From the NCBI RefSeq assembly GCF_018449515.1, contig NZ_JAAVUQ010000033.1, positions 1 to 64,000 on the forward strand: 64,000 nt of DNA, in the 5' to 3' direction. Positions 62,456 to 64,000 of the stretch are shown here, piece after piece. The translations under genes and the position numbers were made by a program. Positions within the stretch are counted from its first letter, which is position 1, and each line of letters opens with the position of its first letter. A model generated the notes under the pieces. That model was not told the origin of the DNA, did no database searches, and worked only from the letters and a program-made list of their open reading frames with translations. The DNA comes from Caballeronia sp. dw_19. Lineage in GTDB: Bacteria; Pseudomonadota; Gammaproteobacteria; Burkholderiales; Burkholderiaceae.

Positions 62456-63073
62456 TCAGCGGACATTGAATGCGCTGAAGCTGATCGTGCGGCCGTAACC
62501 GGAATCGATTGCAAGCCGCACCGCGAACATGCCCATGGCCTCGGCGTACACTGCGTTTGCCAGCGAGCCGCCATCGATTGCACGGAATCCCAATTCCTTC
62601 GCAAGCCCAGAGACTGCCGCTTTTGCATCTTCATGATCGGACGCAACAAACGCACTGACCTGTCCGTCTGTGCCGGGCGTCCGAATGACGTCCGACCAGA
62701 TCGAAGTGAACGCGCTCACGACCTTGGCGCCCGGGAGCGACGCGGCGAGTGTCTCGGCCGAGCTGGGCTGGCCATCGCGACCGACGGTGCCAGAAACCGA
62801 GACCGCTACCACGATACCTGTGTAGCCACCGAGCGTAGCGGCAGCCTGAATGAGCTCGGTCGCCGGTACGACGATAAACACGATGTCGCTCGTGGACAAA
62901 TCCTGCGGTGTTGCCGCAGTCACGCCGAGCTCGCCAACCAGCTTCTTTGAGGAAATGCTGGCGTCATTCGAGCCGCGCACGTGAATCGTGTGATTGGTTC
63001 GTTTTTTGAGCGCTGTAGCAATCGCGCCGCCCATATCGCCGGTGCCGAGCACCGAAATTTTCAACGTTTCCAT
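62456..63073 (-). CDS. NADP-binding oxidoreductase (F420/NADP-dependent reductase fold)
   Basis: Small reductase of 205 aa: Rossmann start SVLGTGDMGGAIATALKKR (residues 6-24), further motif VVSAFTSIWSDVIR and C-terminal helical dimer part ANAVYAEAMGMFAVRLAIDS. Resembles F420-dependent NADP reductases (COG2085), a family also found in non-F420 organisms. Start ATG 63073 with GGAG about 8 nt upstream; 63109 is not needed. Between an SDR and an OYE gene, so part of the same redox unit. Confidence 0.8.
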   Translation of the reverse strand: METLKISVLGTGDMGGAIATALKKRTNHTIHVRGSNDASISSKKLVGELGVTAATPQDLSTSDIVFIVVPATELIQAAATLGGYTGIVVAVSVSGTVGRDGQPSSAETLAASLPGAKVVSAFTSIWSDVIRTPGTDGQVSAFVASDHEDAKAAVSGLAKELGFRAIDGGSLANAVYAEAMGMFAVRLAIDSGYGRTISFSAFNVR

Positions 63074-63161
63074 CAGTTCAACTCCATCACTGCAGGTTGT
63101 GGGAATCACGCATAGCCAGGCCGAATCGACCGACTTCCGGCATCGGAGCGTGCGTCGTTCA

Positions 63162-63917
63162 TTAGCCGTTGAGCACCGACCTCATCTGCGCGTTAAAGGC
63201 ATTGACGAACTCGTGTTCCTTCGGCCCTACATTGCTGCGCAACATCTTTCCGGCGTCGACGACGATTTCGTCAGCACTGCTATCCAGAATCTTCATCGTT
63301 TCGTCGATGAACTGGTCCAACGGCATGGCCTGTTCCGCCTCGCGACTGTTCATCAGATCCGTGCGCACCCATGGCGGTGCGATTTCGAGCACACGAACCG
63401 GTGAGTCTTTCAGCAAGAAGCGTTGCGAAAGAATGTACGAGTGCAACGCGGCTTTGGTGGCCGAATACACTGCGGTGACCGCCAGTGGAACGAACGCGAG
63501 CACAGATGTCGTGTACGCAACGACCGCGTCCGGTTTCGTCTTCAGATGATCGATCAGAGCAGAGGTGAGACGCATTGGTCCAACCAGGTTGGTCTCAACT
63601 GTTGCCATCATCAACGCATCGTCGAGTCGTTCGTCCGCATGGTCGATCTGCATGATGCCCGCGTTGTTGATGAGCACATTCAGATCGGGATAGTCCGCGA
63701 TCATCGTCGCCGCCACATGTTCGACGCTCGCCGGGTCGGCGACGTCGATCTCGATTGCGTCGATGCCCGGATTGGCCGCGACGACTTCATCGAGTTGCGC
63801 GCGCCGCCGGCCACCGACGATGACCTTGTTGCCGCGCCGATGCAGCGCTTCGGCAAGCGCCCGTCCGATTCCGGAGCCACCGCCCGTTATGAAAATTGTG
63901 TTACCTGTGGGTTTCAT
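63162..63917 (-). CDS. Short-chain dehydrogenase/reductase (DltE-like)
   Basis: Classical SDR of 251 aa. Cofactor motif FITGGGSGIGRALAEALHRR (TGxxxGIG, near residue 9), NAG motif VLINNAGIMQ, catalytic Tyr-Lys in YSATKAALHSY (near residue 157) and substrate-binding segment RVLEIAPPWVRTDL. Start ATG 63917 with GAGGA upstream. First gene of the operon with the NADP-reductase and OYE genes downstream. Substrate unknown. Confidence 0.9.
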   Translation of the reverse strand: MKPTGNTIFITGGGSGIGRALAEALHRRGNKVIVGGRRRAQLDEVVAANPGIDAIEIDVADPASVEHVAATMIADYPDLNVLINNAGIMQIDHADERLDDALMMATVETNLVGPMRLTSALIDHLKTKPDAVVAYTTSVLAFVPLAVTAVYSATKAALHSYILSQRFLLKDSPVRVLEIAPPWVRTDLMNSREAEQAMPLDQFIDETMKILDSSADEIVVDAGKMLRSNVGPKEHEFVNAFNAQMRSVLNG

Positions 63918-64000
63918 GATCGTATCCTCACGTTTGAAAAAGTTCAGGAGGGGAAGCGTTCGCCGAACATCGGCAAGCCGCTGACCGACTCCGTTTCCGT

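Noticed and set aside
1..64000. CRISPR arrays, tRNA or rRNA genes.
   Set aside because: No regularly spaced repeats and no cloverleaf-like or rRNA-like sequence noticed.

Overview
The window looks like a secondary replicon (chromid or megaplasmid) of a GC-rich Burkholderiaceae bacterium, most likely Paraburkholderia or Caballeronia. The evidence is the high GC content, DUF4148 and MipA/OmpV proteins, many LysR, GntR and AraC regulators, dense catabolic operons, and a replication/partition module (Rep, ParB, ParA, tyrosine recombinase) at 49.5-55.5 kb. The genus assignment is inference. No rRNA, tRNA or CRISPR array was seen.

Layout. 0-9.9 kb: a minus-strand operon read as 2-deoxyribose (or related deoxysugar) import and catabolism: DERA-type aldolase, ALDH16-type aldehyde dehydrogenase, FucU/RbsD mutarotase, PfkB kinase and a CUT2 ABC transporter with two permeases. 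A DeoR-like operator lies in front of the aldolase gene. 10-19 kb: a GAF-PAS-HisKA_2 kinase, an XRE-ImmA protease gene overlapping an unknown partner, a CaiB-type CoA transferase, a secreted protein, a DapA-family/EamA pair with a divergent Lrp regulator, and a VOC protein. 19.3-22.6 kb: a decayed zone with a frameshifted DUF1016 nuclease, a transposase-domain remnant and a cupin-regulator tail.

22.6-28.8 kb: an envelope-signalling operon (OmpR-type regulator, LysM-FecR protein, CHASE2 histidine kinase, DUF4136 lipoprotein, MipA/OmpV). 28.8-32.4 kb: small hypothetical genes, two truncated gene remnants, a flavin-binding oxidase-like protein and a diguanylate cyclase. 32.5-36.4 kb: a ureide operon (DctA-type symporter, allantoicase, ureidoglycolate lyase) with a divergent GntR regulator and a perfect 15-bp palindrome between them. 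36.6-40 kb: an AraC-GyrI regulator, a 2OG-Fe(II) oxygenase and an AAA ATPase with its own upstream inverted repeat. 40-47.1 kb: an eight-gene operon (GntR, SsuABC-like transporter, MDR dehydrogenase, PaaI thioesterase, VOC protein, acyl-CoA ligase) that probably imports an organic acid and degrades it as a CoA thioester.

47.5-55.5 kb: a DUF4148 gene, a GntR regulator, then the replicon-maintenance module. Its non-coding parts hold the most interesting signals: two near-identical TTCCCTACTAGGGA palindromes between rep and parB, an inverted repeat before parA, and a promoter-hairpin-terminator unit antisense to the rep leader that looks like a counter-transcript RNA. 55.9-64 kb: qorB/HxlR and NmrA/LysR divergent pairs, an Mpo1-like membrane protein, a second DUF4148 gene, and an operon of three oxidoreductases (SDR, NADP-binding reductase, old yellow enzyme).
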